From positions 5,043,001 through 5,107,000 of the forward strand of contig NZ_CP107970.1 of the NCBI RefSeq assembly GCF_036090055.1: a DNA stretch of 64,000 nucleotides, in the 5' to 3' direction. The position numbers were made by a program, and so were the translations under genes. This document shows, in pieces, positions 42,920 through 51,408 of this stretch (positions are counted from its first letter, which is position 1; the number at the start of each line of letters is the position of its first letter). Source of the stretch: Nocardioides sp. NBC_00368. GTDB taxonomy: Bacteria; Actinomycetota; Actinomycetes; Propionibacteriales; Nocardioidaceae. The notes beneath the pieces were generated by a model. It was not told the origin of the DNA, did no database searches, and saw only the letters and a program-made list of their open reading frames with translations.

Positions 42920-43759
42920 GTGGCCGAGACGACCAAACGGCTGGTGGAGACCACCGACGGGCTGACGCTCGCGGTCTACGAGCAGGGACCGGTCGATGCC
43001 GAGACCGTGGTGCTCGTCCACGGTTACCCCGACAACCACTCCGTCTGGGACGGGGTCGCGGAGGTGCTGGCCGAGCGCTTCCACGTCGTCGCCTATGACG
43101 TACGCGGCACGGGGGAGTCGGGCGTACCCGAGTCGACCTCCGGCTACCGCCTGGCGCAGCTCTCCGCAGACTTCAAGGCGGTCATCGACGCCGTCTCGCC
43201 CGATCGGCCGGTGCACGTCGCCGCGCACGACTGGGGCTCGATCCAGACCTGGGAGTCGGTGACCGACCCGGCGCTGAGCAGCCGGATCGCGACGTACGTC
43301 TCGATCTCGGGGCCCGACCTCGGGATGGCGACCACCTGGTTGCGGGAGCGGACCCATCTGGGGAGCTCGGTGCGGCAGCTGGCCCACTCCTGGTACGTCT
43401 TCGTCTTCCAGCTGCCGCTGCTTCCCGAGGCGATGGTGCGCTCGGGGCTGCTCGCCCGGTTCGTCGGCGGCGGGCCGCGCCCGACCAAGGACCAGGTCAA
43501 CGGAGTCGAGCTCTACCGGGCCAACTTCCTCGGCAAGCTCTTGCGCCCCGAGCCGCGGTCGACCGACGTGCCGGTGCTGGTGATCGCCCCGCGGGGAGAC
43601 GACTACGTGACGGTGCCGCTGCAGACGGAGGCACCCCGGGCGTACGCGTCGTCGCTGGTCACACAGGTCATCGAAGGCGGACACTGGGTGGTGGCCGCGG
43701 AACCCGAGCTGATCGCGGGCGAGATCGCGGCCTTCATCGAAAAGGAGGCGGGTCGATGA
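42920..43759 (+). CDS. Alpha/beta hydrolase (epoxide-hydrolase/dehalogenase-like)
   Basis: 279 residues. HGYPDN (34-39) forms the oxyanion hole; the nucleophile is an Asp in HDWGS (Asp104) rather than Ser, which points to epoxide hydrolase or haloalkane dehalogenase-like chemistry; the general base is His in EGGHWVV near the C-terminus. The start is GTG 42920 with GGAGGAGG 6 nt upstream. It overlaps the next gene by 4 bp (ATGA) and leads an apparent three-gene operon with a PF10118-type protein and a ferredoxin-type reductase, suggesting oxidation of a small organic or lipid substrate. Confidence 0.88.
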   Translation: MAETTKRLVETTDGLTLAVYEQGPVDAETVVLVHGYPDNHSVWDGVAEVLAERFHVVAYDVRGTGESGVPESTSGYRLAQLSADFKAVIDAVSPDRPVHVAAHDWGSIQTWESVTDPALSSRIATYVSISGPDLGMATTWLRERTHLGSSVRQLAHSWYVFVFQLPLLPEAMVRSGLLARFVGGGPRPTKDQVNGVELYRANFLGKLLRPEPRSTDVPVLVIAPRGDDYVTVPLQTEAPRAYASSLVTQVIEGGHWVVAAEPELIAGEIAAFIEKEAGR

Positions 43760-44691
43760 GCAGGGAGACGAAGGAATCCAAGCGCGGGCACGAGCCGGCC
43801 AAGGTGGCCCTCCACCCGCGGAACGTGAAGTTCGACTGGAGCCGACTGCCCCTGGTGTGGATCCCGGGCGAGGCGTTCGCGTCCCACTACATCAGCGTGC
43901 TGCACCTGCTGCTGCCCGAGGGCGAGCGGTGGTTCGTCAAGGTGTTCTCCGAGATCCTGCCGCTGATCGAGGACGACCAGCTGCGCGAGGACGTGATCGG
44001 CTTCATCGGTCAGGAGGGCGTGCACGCCGCCGCTCACCAGGAGGTGCAGGACTACTTCAACGACAACGGGCTCGACGTACGTCCCTTCGCGGCCGAGATC
44101 GAGGCGCTGTTCCGCAAGATCCTGGGTGACCGCGACCTGACCGGCCAAGCCTTGGAGGAGTGGCTGATCGAGCGCGCCGCGATCATCGCGGGCCTCGAGC
44201 ACCTCACCGCCGTGCTCGGCAACTGGGTGCTCAACTCGCCGGCCCTCGACAAGGCCGGTGCCGACGAGACGATGCTCGACCTGCTGCGCTGGCACGGGGC
44301 CGAGGAGGTCGAGCACCGCAACGTGGCCTACGACGTGTTCCAGCACGTCGACGGGCGCTACCTGCGCCGCGTCCGCTCCTACCTGCTCGGTGGCAGCGCG
44401 CTGCTCATGCTGTGGTGGCGCGGGGCGAGCTACCTGATGAAGAACGATCCGACCCCGCTCGATCCGGCACAGCCGGACCCTGCGAAGCGGCCGAAGGCGA
44501 GCCTGTTGAAGCTGATCGACGCCGAGCGTCGTGGGCTGGCGCCCGGGATCGTGCGTATCGGATGGGCGACCTGGAAGTTCTTCCTGCCCGACTACGACCC
44601 GTCCAAGGAGGGCTCGACCGCCCAGGCGGTGAGCTACCTGGCCAAGTCGCCCGCAGCGCTGCGCGCCGACGCCATCGCGGAGGGCCAGTGA
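43756..44691 (+). CDS. PF10118-like 'metal-dependent hydrolase' (ferritin-like helical protein)
   Basis: 311 residues, mostly helical. Carboxylate/His clusters EILPLIEDDQLREDVIGFIGQEGVHAAAHQEVQD (cited by parts: IGQEGVHAAAH) and WHGAEEVEHRNVAYDVF look like the E...ExxH pairs of a diiron site. The family is called a predicted metal-dependent hydrolase, but its sequence features fit a ferritin-like di-iron protein. Placed between the hydrolase and a 2Fe-2S/FAD reductase, it could be the oxygenase or desaturase component fed by that reductase. This role is inference. GTGA and ATGA overlaps on both sides imply one transcription and translation unit. Confidence 0.83.
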   Translation: MSRETKESKRGHEPAKVALHPRNVKFDWSRLPLVWIPGEAFASHYISVLHLLLPEGERWFVKVFSEILPLIEDDQLREDVIGFIGQEGVHAAAHQEVQDYFNDNGLDVRPFAAEIEALFRKILGDRDLTGQALEEWLIERAAIIAGLEHLTAVLGNWVLNSPALDKAGADETMLDLLRWHGAEEVEHRNVAYDVFQHVDGRYLRRVRSYLLGGSALLMLWWRGASYLMKNDPTPLDPAQPDPAKRPKASLLKLIDAERRGLAPGIVRIGWATWKFFLPDYDPSKEGSTAQAVSYLAKSPAALRADAIAEGQ

Positions 44692-45776
44692 ACGAGGTCA
44701 CCAGCGGGCCCGCGCACTACAGCGTTCCCGACATCCCGGACTCGCGGCTCTACCGGGCCTTCGAGGCGATCGTCGCGGGCTACTGGACCAAGGCCGCCTA
44801 CCGCTCCTGGCGCCGCCGCAGGCCGCTCGGGCGGATCGACCGGGACCTGCGCGTACGCGTCAGCCGGATCGACGAGGAGGGCCTCGACGTCAAGGCGATC
44901 TGGTTCGAGCGTGAAGGCGGCGGCGACCTGCCGGCCTGGGATCCGGGCGCCCACGTCGACGTGGTGCTGCCCAGCGGCCGGCTGCGGCAGTACTCGCTCA
45001 ACTCCGACCCCGACGACCTGTCGGCCTACCGGATCAGCGTGCGCCGGATCGAGCCGACCGCGGGTGGAGGCGGTGGGTCGGTCGAGGCCCACTTCCTCTC
45101 CGTCGGCGATCGGCTCGTCCTCAAGGGGCCGCGCAACGCCTTCCCGTTCGTCGACTCGCCCGCCGGCTATCTCTTCGTGGCCGGCGGCATCGGGATCACC
45201 CCGATCCTGCCGATGCTGCGCGACGTGGTGCGGCGGGGTGTGCCGTACGAGTTCGTCTACACCGGGCGCTCGCGCGAGACCATGCCGTTCCTGGAGGAGA
45301 TCCGGGAGATCGTCGGTGACCACGAGATCCAGCTGTGGCCCGACGACGAGATGGGCGTGCCCGACGCCGCCAAGATCATCTCGATGGCGCCCGAGGGCGC
45401 CGCGCTCTACTGCTGCGGGCCGATGCCGATGATCGAGGCGATCCGCGCGCAGATCCCCGACCCGCTGATCGACACGCTCCACTACGAGCGGTTCTCGCCG
45501 CCGCCGGTGCTCGGTGGCCGCCCGTTCCGGGTACGTCTCGGCGACTCCGACGTCGAGGTGGAGGTGGGCGCCGAGGAGTCGGCGCTGACCGCGGTCCGCC
45601 GGGTGCGGCCGGCCCAGGCGTACTCGTGTCAGCAGGGATTCTGCGGCACCTGCCGGGTCCGGGTCCTGGAGGGCGAGGTCGAGCACCGTGATCACGTGCT
45701 GACCGACTACGAGCGTGACGGCCACATGATGCTGTGCGTCTCGCGGGCCAAGGGGACCGTGGTGATCGACGGCTGA
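44688..45776 (+). CDS. Ferredoxin-NAD(P)H oxidoreductase, phthalate-dioxygenase-reductase type
   Basis: 362 residues: flavin-binding beta barrel (LRQYSLNSDPDD, the RxYS flavin motif), NAD-binding domain (VAGGIGITPILPMLRDV, YCCGPMPMIEAI), and a C-terminal plant-type 2Fe-2S ferredoxin with CQQGFCGTC and a fourth Cys in LCVSRA. This is the electron-supply chain of oxygenases such as phthalate and vanillate dioxygenases. A GTG at 44688 overlaps the previous stop (GTGA); the same frame stays open far upstream but that part is the shadow of the preceding gene. It ends the operon started at 42920. Confidence 0.92.
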   Translation: MNEVTSGPAHYSVPDIPDSRLYRAFEAIVAGYWTKAAYRSWRRRRPLGRIDRDLRVRVSRIDEEGLDVKAIWFEREGGGDLPAWDPGAHVDVVLPSGRLRQYSLNSDPDDLSAYRISVRRIEPTAGGGGGSVEAHFLSVGDRLVLKGPRNAFPFVDSPAGYLFVAGGIGITPILPMLRDVVRRGVPYEFVYTGRSRETMPFLEEIREIVGDHEIQLWPDDEMGVPDAAKIISMAPEGAALYCCGPMPMIEAIRAQIPDPLIDTLHYERFSPPPVLGGRPFRVRLGDSDVEVEVGAEESALTAVRRVRPAQAYSCQQGFCGTCRVRVLEGEVEHRDHVLTDYERDGHMMLCVSRAKGTVVIDG

Positions 45777-45833
45777 TCTCCGGCTGATCGATAACGGTTT
45801 GCCCGGCGGGCCGCGGCCTGATGTCCTGTGCCC

Positions 45834-46367
45834 ATGACTGCCCTCGCCGTTCCGTCCATCGATCTCTACGACTCGTGGGCGGCGTGCGTCGCCGAGTTCG
45901 GTGGAGCTCATGTCGACGGCGCCGGTATCCCCGACGAGGAGGCCGCCGACGTGAGCCGGGAGGCGTGCGAGCGGCTGGTCGCGAAGGCCGCCCAGGAGCG
46001 AGACCTCACGGTTCCGCCGCCGCCCGGGCGGGTGCACGCCTCGTCCTTCTGGATCACCGAGGGCTCCGAGGTCGTCGGGTTCGTCCAGCTGCGGCATGCG
46101 CTCAACGAGTTCCTCGAGAACGTCGGTGGCCACATCGGCTACTCGGTGCGTGCCTCGGCCCGCCGCCGCGGTCACGCCGCCCGGGCTCTCGGCCTGGTCC
46201 TCGACGAGGCCCGCGAGCTCGGCCTGGAGCGGGTCCTGCTCACCTGTGACGACGACAACGAGGCCTCCGCGCGGACCATCGAGTCCCAGGGCGGCGAGCT
46301 CCAGGACGTCATCGACGCGGCTGCGTACGGCTACGGGCTCACTCGGCGTTACTGGGTCAAGCTGTGA
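45834..46367 (+). CDS. GNAT N-acetyltransferase
   Basis: 177 residues. Acetyl-CoA-binding ARRRGHAARALGLVLDEARELGL (the RxxGxA-type loop) and CDDDNEASARTIESQGGEL are visible, with a strand of SSFWITEGSEVVGFVQLRHAL before them. Substrate unknown. The start is ATG 45834, or GTG 45828 two codons earlier. It overlaps the next small gene by 4 bp, so the two are coupled. Confidence 0.88.
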   Translation: MTALAVPSIDLYDSWAACVAEFGGAHVDGAGIPDEEAADVSREACERLVAKAAQERDLTVPPPPGRVHASSFWITEGSEVVGFVQLRHALNEFLENVGGHIGYSVRASARRRGHAARALGLVLDEARELGLERVLLTCDDDNEASARTIESQGGELQDVIDAAAYGYGLTRRYWVKL

Positions 46368-46645
46368 ACGAGGAGGATGTCGTCGCCACCGAGGTCGAGC
46401 TCGAGTGGGCGCTCGCCGGTGAGTCCTCCGCGTCCACCGAGCTCGTCGAAGAGGTGCTGACCGGTCTGCGCACCACCGGGCGTACGCCGGAGGTGGACGT
46501 CGACGTGCTGCGAGCTGCGGCCTTCCGGCTCGTCTCCGAGGACCGGCTCGACGAGATCGGCCGGGCCTGGCTGGAGCTCCTCGACGCCGTCCGGGCGCAC
46601 CCGGACGCCCGGTTGGCAGACCTGCCTCCGGCACGCACCGACTGA
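46364..46645 (+). CDS. Small acidic hypothetical protein
   Basis: 93 residues, mostly helical and acidic (VATEVELEWALAGESSASTELVEEVLTGL). No domain recognised. The GTG start overlaps the GNAT stop codon (GTGA), the strongest evidence that it is real; codon usage looks normal. It could be an accessory to the acetyltransferase. Confidence 0.65.
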   Translation: MNEEDVVATEVELEWALAGESSASTELVEEVLTGLRTTGRTPEVDVDVLRAAAFRLVSEDRLDEIGRAWLELLDAVRAHPDARLADLPPARTD

Positions 46646-46652
46646 CGCTGCG

Positions 46653-47423
46653 TCAGCTGGAGAGGGAGCGGCGGCGGCTGGCCAGGCTGGAGAGTCCCTG
46701 GGCGGCGGCGCGGACCAGGGTCACGTGGGCCTCGGGCCGGAAGCGACCCACCGGGCCGGTGATGCTGATCGCCGCCAGCGCCCTGTCGCCGCCGTCGGTG
46801 AGGACCGGGGCGGCGACGCACTGCAGCCCCACGGCAGACTCCTCGCGCTCGAAGGCCACGCCGTTCTCGAGCGCGGCGGTGAGCTGCCGCTCGAGGAGGC
46901 CAGGGGCGACGATCGTGTGCGGCGTACGCCGTTCCAGGGGGCTGCTGAGGACCTCCTGCTGCACCTCCGGGTCGGAGAAGGCCAGCAGGATCTTGCCGAT
47001 CGCGGTGCAGTGGACGGGCATCCGCCCGCCCGGCCGGGAGGGGGACTTGGCCTGGCGGTGGCCGCCGATCTTGGCGACGTAGACGACGTCGTGGCCCTCA
47101 CGCACGCCCAGGTGGACGGTCTCATGGGTGCGCTCGTAGAGGTCCTGGAGGAACGGCATCGCCAGCTCCAGGAGCGAGCGCTCGACCGAGGCGCGCATGC
47201 CGAGCTCGAAGAGGCCGCCGGAGAGGCGGTAGCCGAGGTTGGTGCGGTCCAGGAGCCGGTTGGTGACCAGGTCGCCGGCGACGCGGTGGACGGTCGCCTT
47301 CGGCAGTCCGGTGCGGCGGACGAGCTCGGCCAGGGAGAGCACCTGGTCGTCGACCGTGAAGGCTCGCAGGATGGTCACCGCCTTGCCGAGCACGGTGTCG
47401 AGATCGGCAGGCTCGTGTGGCAT
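46653..47423 (-). CDS. IclR-family transcriptional regulator
   Basis: 256 residues. Winged helix at about 8-65 (AVTILRAFTVDDQVLSLAELV, then GLPKATVHRVAGDLV) and an IclR effector domain (TVHLGVREGHDVVYVAKIGG, MPVHCTAIGKILLAF, VAFEREESAVGLQCVAAPVL). It diverges from the pentadienoate pathway genes across 69 bp, so it is their likely regulator. A TACGGT box lies 6 nt before the ATG and GTGATCAC spans the start of the gap, hinting at a leaderless, autoregulated gene. A longer open frame to 48569 is noise through the hydratase gene. Confidence 0.92.
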   Translation of the reverse strand: MPHEPADLDTVLGKAVTILRAFTVDDQVLSLAELVRRTGLPKATVHRVAGDLVTNRLLDRTNLGYRLSGGLFELGMRASVERSLLELAMPFLQDLYERTHETVHLGVREGHDVVYVAKIGGHRQAKSPSRPGGRMPVHCTAIGKILLAFSDPEVQQEVLSSPLERRTPHTIVAPGLLERQLTAALENGVAFEREESAVGLQCVAAPVLTDGGDRALAAISITGPVGRFRPEAHVTLVRAAAQGLSSLASRRRSLSS

Positions 47424-47492
47424 GTGATCACCGTACCGGTCAGCGGGACGCCGGGCCCGCCGCTTCGGCCCATCTGCTGAGACCGTGGTCGC
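47424..47492. promoter_or_regulatory. IclR/hydratase divergent control region
   Basis: 69 bp between divergent genes. A perfect palindrome GTGATCAC at 47424-47431 abuts the IclR start codon, followed by its TACGGT -10-like box on the minus strand. This is a candidate operator by position; direct contacts are inference. Confidence 0.45.
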
Positions 47493-48308
47493 ATGAACGA
47501 AGTGACCTCCCCGGCTGCCGTCGCCGGCGACGCCGCCATCGCGGCCGCCGCCGACCGGCTGCTGACCGCCGCCGCCACGGGCACCCCTGTGCCGCCGATG
47601 CGGGACCTGCTCGAACCGACCGATCTGGCTGCTGCGTACGCGATCCAGGAGCGGCTCACCGCCGCCCGGGTCGCCGGTGGCGCGACCATCGTGGGCCGCA
47701 AGATCGGGCTCACCTCCAAGGCGGTGCAGGAGCAGATCGGCGTGGACACCCCGGACTTCGGCGTGCTCTTCGACGACATGGCGTACGCCGACGGGGACAC
47801 GCTCCCGGCCGACGCGATCCTGCAGCCGCGGGCCGAGGCCGAGATCGCGTTCGTCCTGGCGGACGACCTGGCCGACGGAGACCTCTCCTACGACCAGGTC
47901 AGGGAGGCCATCGACTACGCCGTCGCGGCCATCGAGATCTGCGGCAGCCGGATCGCGGACTGGAAGATCGCCTTCGGTGACACCGTCGCGGACAACGCCT
48001 CCGCCGGCGCCTACGTCCTCGGCACGGAGCGGAGGACGCTCGACGAGTTCGAGCCGCGCGAGGTGACCATGTCGATGTCGATCGACGACGAGGAGGTCTC
48101 GACCGGCACCGGCGCCGCCTGCCTGGGTGACCCGGTCAACGCGGTCCAGTGGCTGGCTCGCTACGCCCGCGACTTCGGCGAGCCGCTGCGTGCCGGCCAG
48201 CTGATCCTCTCCGGCGCGCTCGGCCCGATGCGGCCGATCGCCGCCGGCAACACCGTTCGTTCCACCGTGTCGGGCCTCGGCTCGGTGGCCTTCAGCGTAG
48301 GGAAGTGA
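47493..48308 (+). CDS. mhpD: 2-keto-4-pentenoate hydratase
   Basis: 271 residues. Adds water to 2-hydroxypenta-2,4-dienoate to give 4-hydroxy-2-oxovalerate. Family blocks: GRKIGLTSKAVQEQ, PDFGVLFDDM, AEAEIAFVLADDL, AIEICGSRIADWKIAF (Mg site with E...E pattern) and ISGALG-like LILSGALGPM near the end. First of three genes that complete the lower meta-cleavage pathway of aromatics or the steroid side-ring; no ring-cleavage dioxygenase lies nearby, so the upper pathway is elsewhere. Confidence 0.94.
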   Translation: MNEVTSPAAVAGDAAIAAAADRLLTAAATGTPVPPMRDLLEPTDLAAAYAIQERLTAARVAGGATIVGRKIGLTSKAVQEQIGVDTPDFGVLFDDMAYADGDTLPADAILQPRAEAEIAFVLADDLADGDLSYDQVREAIDYAVAAIEICGSRIADWKIAFGDTVADNASAGAYVLGTERRTLDEFEPREVTMSMSIDDEEVSTGTGAACLGDPVNAVQWLARYARDFGEPLRAGQLILSGALGPMRPIAAGNTVRSTVSGLGSVAFSVGK

Positions 48309-48312
48309 ATCC

Positions 48313-49272
48313 ATGGGCAAGGTGAAAGTGGCGATCATCGGGTCGGGCAACATCGGCACCGACCTGATGATCAAGGTGATGCGTACGTCCCAGCACCTGG
48401 AGATGGGCGCGATGGTCGGGATCGACCCGGCCTCCGACGGTCTGGCCCGCGCCGAACGCTTCGGATTCGCGACGACGTCGGACGGCGTCGAGGGGCTGAT
48501 CGGGCTGCCGGAGTTCGACGACATCGAGATCGTCTTCGACGCGACCTCTGCCAAGGCGCACGTCGCCAACGCGGCTGCGCTCGAGCCCTACGGCAAGCGG
48601 CTGATCGACCTCACCCCGGCGGCGATCGGGCCGTACGTGATCCCTGCCGTCAACATCGACGAGCACATCGACGCCCCCAACGTGAACATGGTGACCTGTG
48701 GCGGACAGGCGACGATCCCGATCGTCGCCGCGATCTCCCGCGTGGTCCCGGTCGCCTACGGCGAGATCGTCGCCTCGATCTCCTCGAAGTCGGCCGGCCC
48801 CGGCACGCGGGCCAACATCGACGAGTTCACCGAGACCACCTCGGGCGCGATCGTCACCGTCGGCGGTGCCAGGCGTGGCAAGGCGATCATCATCCTCAAC
48901 CCGGCCGAGCCGCCGCTGATCATGCGCGACACGGTGTATGCGCTGGTCGAGGGCGGGTCCCGGTCGCTGGAGGAGCTGACCGCGGAGATCACCGAGTCGG
49001 TCGAGAAGATGGTCGGCGACGTCGCCGCGTACGTCCCCGGCTACCGCCTCAAGCAGAAGGTCCAGGTGCATCCGATCCCTTCGGATCAGCCCGTGGAGAC
49101 CCTTCTCGTCTCGGCCGAGGAGGCGCGACCCACGCATCAGGTGTCGGTGTTCCTCGAGGTCGAGGGCGCCGCGCACTACCTCCCGGCGTACGCGGGGAAC
49201 CTCGACATCATGACCTCGGCCGCGCTGCAGATGGCCGACCGGATCGCTTCGTCCAAGGAGGCCGCGCGATGA
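48313..49272 (+). CDS. mhpF: Acetaldehyde dehydrogenase (acylating)
   Basis: 319 residues. Oxidises acetaldehyde to acetyl-CoA with NAD+ and CoA. NAD-binding IIGSGNIGTDLMIKV at the start, the catalytic Cys in NMVTCGGQATIP, and AGPGTRANIDEFTETT typical of the MhpF/DmpF group. The aldolase that makes acetaldehyde overlaps its 3' end by 4 bp; in this family the two proteins form a complex that channels the aldehyde. GGAAGTGA before the ATG serves as ribosome site. Confidence 0.95.
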   Translation: MGKVKVAIIGSGNIGTDLMIKVMRTSQHLEMGAMVGIDPASDGLARAERFGFATTSDGVEGLIGLPEFDDIEIVFDATSAKAHVANAAALEPYGKRLIDLTPAAIGPYVIPAVNIDEHIDAPNVNMVTCGGQATIPIVAAISRVVPVAYGEIVASISSKSAGPGTRANIDEFTETTSGAIVTVGGARRGKAIIILNPAEPPLIMRDTVYALVEGGSRSLEELTAEITESVEKMVGDVAAYVPGYRLKQKVQVHPIPSDQPVETLLVSAEEARPTHQVSVFLEVEGAAHYLPAYAGNLDIMTSAALQMADRIASSKEAAR

Positions 49273-50294
49273 GCACGCCCATCTACGTCCAAGAGGTCTC
49301 GCTGCGCGACGGCATGCACGCCGTTCGCCACCGGATCACGCCCGAGGACGTCAAGCGGATCGTGATCGCCGCCGACGAGGCTGGCGTCGACGCCATCGAG
49401 GTCGCCCACGGTGACGGTCTGACCGGCGGCTCGGTCAACTACGGTCCTGGGTCCAACTCCGACTGGGAGTGGATCGAGGCCGCCGCCTCGGTCATCAAGA
49501 ACGCCCGGCTGACCACCCTGCTGCTCCCCGGCGTCGGCACCATCCACGACCTGAAGCGGGCCTACGACCTCGGTGTGCGTTCGGTGCGGGTCGCGACCCA
49601 CTGCACCGAGGCCGACGTCTCGGCCCAGCACATCGCCGCCGCGCGCGAGATGGGCATGGACGTCTCCGGCTTCCTGATGCTCTCGCACATGGCGCCGCCC
49701 GAGCAGCTCGCCGAGCAGGCGAAGCTGATGGAGTCTTACGGCGCCCACTGCGTCTACATCACCGACTCCGGCGGCCGGCTGACGATGAACGACGTCCGTG
49801 ACCGCGCCCGCGCCTACCGCTCGGTGCTGAAGGATGAGACCGAGATCGGCATCCACGCCCACGAGAACCTGTCGCTGTCCGTGGCCAACTCGGTCGTCGC
49901 GGTCGAGAACGGTGTCTACCGGGTCGATGCGTCGCTGGCCGGTCATGGTGCCGGTGCCGGCAACTGCCCGATCGAGGCGTTCATCGCGGTCGCGAACCTG
50001 TCCGACTTCAAGCACAACTGCGACCTGTTCAAGCTCCAGGACGCCGCCGACGACATCGTCCGCCCGCTCCAGGACCGCCCCGTCCGCGTCGACCGGGAGA
50101 CCCTCACCATGGGCTACGCCGGCGTCTACTCGTCCTTCCTGCGCCACGCCGAGAACGCCTCCGCCCGCTACGGCGTCGACACCCGCGACATCCTCATGGA
50201 GTGCGGCCGTCGCGGTCTCGTGGGTGGCCAGGAGGACATGATCGTCGACATCTGCCTCACCAAGCTCGCCGAGCGCGAGGCCGCCGCGAGCTGA
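49269..50294 (+). CDS. mhpE: 4-hydroxy-2-oxovalerate aldolase
   Basis: 341 residues. Cleaves 4-hydroxy-2-oxovalerate into pyruvate and acetaldehyde, Mn-dependent. Motifs: SLRDGMHAVRHRI at the start (catalytic Arg/Asp/His), VATHCTEADVS, YITDSGGRLTM, IGIHAHENLSLS (metal His pair) and GAGAGNCPIEAF. The ATG overlaps the dehydrogenase stop codon. The operon ends with the 18-bp hairpin at 50306-50350. Confidence 0.95.
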   Translation: MSTPIYVQEVSLRDGMHAVRHRITPEDVKRIVIAADEAGVDAIEVAHGDGLTGGSVNYGPGSNSDWEWIEAAASVIKNARLTTLLLPGVGTIHDLKRAYDLGVRSVRVATHCTEADVSAQHIAAAREMGMDVSGFLMLSHMAPPEQLAEQAKLMESYGAHCVYITDSGGRLTMNDVRDRARAYRSVLKDETEIGIHAHENLSLSVANSVVAVENGVYRVDASLAGHGAGAGNCPIEAFIAVANLSDFKHNCDLFKLQDAADDIVRPLQDRPVRVDRETLTMGYAGVYSSFLRHAENASARYGVDTRDILMECGRRGLVGGQEDMIVDICLTKLAEREAAAS

Positions 50295-50305
50295 GTCCTC
50301 CGTGG

Positions 50306-50350
50306 CCCGGGGAGCGCCAGGCGTACGTGGTGCGCCTGGCGCTCCCCGGG
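50306..50350 (+). terminator. Terminator of the mhpDFE-like operon, hairpin A
   Basis: A perfect 18-bp stem (50306-50323 with 50333-50350) around a TACGTGGTG loop, 12 bp after the aldolase stop. Its sequence is closely related to the hairpin at 51359-51403 on the other side of the next gene. Confidence 0.9.
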
Positions 50351-50363
50351 TTACCGTCACTCC

Positions 50364-51353
50364 GTGACCGAAGCGCCGGACGAGCACAGGGCGCGGGAGC
50401 GGCGCGAGGACGCTGCTCGGCTGCTGCGTGCCCACCTGCTCATGCAGGACGGGGTCGCGAGCCACGCGCAGCTGACTGCCGGCGGGGTCACGAAGACCGA
50501 CATCGAGCGGAAGGTACGGCGCAAGGAGCTCCGCCGCGTCCACCCGCGGGTCTATGTCGACCACGCCGGCCCGATGACCTGGCGCCAGCGTGCCTGGGCC
50601 GCCGTCCTCTACGCCGAGCCCGCCTACTTGTGCTGGACCAGCGTCGAGGAGCCACGGACGCGCGACGACGGTGCCCCCATCCACGTCGCCGTCGATCACA
50701 GCCGCCGGATCCGGCCCCAGGACGGCATCGTCATCCATCGGATGAAGGACCTGGAGCTGCGCGCCTATGGGGGCACGCCGCCCCGACTCACCGCCGAGGA
50801 CAACGCGCTGGCGATGGCACACGAGGCCGCCAAGGACATCGACGCGATCGCCCGGCTCGCGGAGGCGGCCGGGAGGAGCTACGTCACCGCTGACTCCCTC
50901 CGCGCCGCGCTCGACCGCTATCCGTCGGTACGCCGCCGTGCGCTCCTCGCCGGCCTGATCGACGACCTCGAGGCTGGCACCCACTCCGTGCTCGAGCACG
51001 GCTACCTCACCAAGGTCGAGCGGGCCCACGGCCTACCCGTCGGGACGCGCCAGGCACCGCGATCCGGCCCGACCGGCAATCAGTTCCGGGACGTCGAGTA
51101 CACGGCGTATGGCCTTGTCGTCGAGCTCGACGGCGCTGTCGGTCACGAGTCCTGGCGCGACCAGTCCCGCGACGCCGACCGCGCCCTCGATGACCTCGCG
51201 TCGGCCGGGGTGCTCACCGCGCGGCTCCGCTTCCACCAGGTCTTCGACACCCCGTGTCAGACCGCCACGAGGATCGCCAGGATCCTGAGGCGCAACGGCT
51301 GGAACGGCACGATGAAGGCCTGCGGCGAGGCGTGTCGAATGAAGGAGGCCTGA
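50364..51353 (+). CDS. AbiEi-antitoxin-like HTH plus DUF559 (Vsr-like) endonuclease-fold protein
   Basis: 329 residues. N-terminal HTH region of the AbiEi antitoxin type (MQDGVASHAQLTAGGVTKTDIERKVRRKELRRVHPRVYV, in parts: VASHAQLTAGGV and RRVHPRVYVDH). C-terminal DUF559-like PD-(D/E)xK fold: RDVEYTAYGLVVELDGAVGH, where VELDG supplies the acidic site, then WRDQSRDADRALDDLASAG and TARLRFHQVF. Such fusions are very common single genes in Nocardioidaceae; whether they cut DNA is not known. GTG start with a TACCGT box 6 nt upstream. The gene is flanked by two near-matching hairpins and has no partner. Confidence 0.85.
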   Translation: MTEAPDEHRARERREDAARLLRAHLLMQDGVASHAQLTAGGVTKTDIERKVRRKELRRVHPRVYVDHAGPMTWRQRAWAAVLYAEPAYLCWTSVEEPRTRDDGAPIHVAVDHSRRIRPQDGIVIHRMKDLELRAYGGTPPRLTAEDNALAMAHEAAKDIDAIARLAEAAGRSYVTADSLRAALDRYPSVRRRALLAGLIDDLEAGTHSVLEHGYLTKVERAHGLPVGTRQAPRSGPTGNQFRDVEYTAYGLVVELDGAVGHESWRDQSRDADRALDDLASAGVLTARLRFHQVFDTPCQTATRIARILRRNGWNGTMKACGEACRMKEA

Positions 51354-51358
51354 GGTGA

Positions 51359-51403
51359 CCCGGGGAGCGTGAGGCGTACCAGGTGCGCCTCACGCTCCTC
51401 GGG
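51359..51403 (+). terminator. Hairpin B after the DUF559 gene, related to hairpin A
   Basis: An 18-bp stem with one G-U or mismatch position (51359-51376 with 51386-51403) around a TACCAGGTG loop. It also faces the RNase Z gene end (51409), so it can serve both strands. Confidence 0.88.
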
Positions 51404-51408
51404 TCGGG

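Noticed and set aside
46653..48569. IclR gene extended to 638 codons
   Set aside because: The extension is antisense to the hydratase and dehydrogenase genes; the family length and TACGGT box support the 47423 start.
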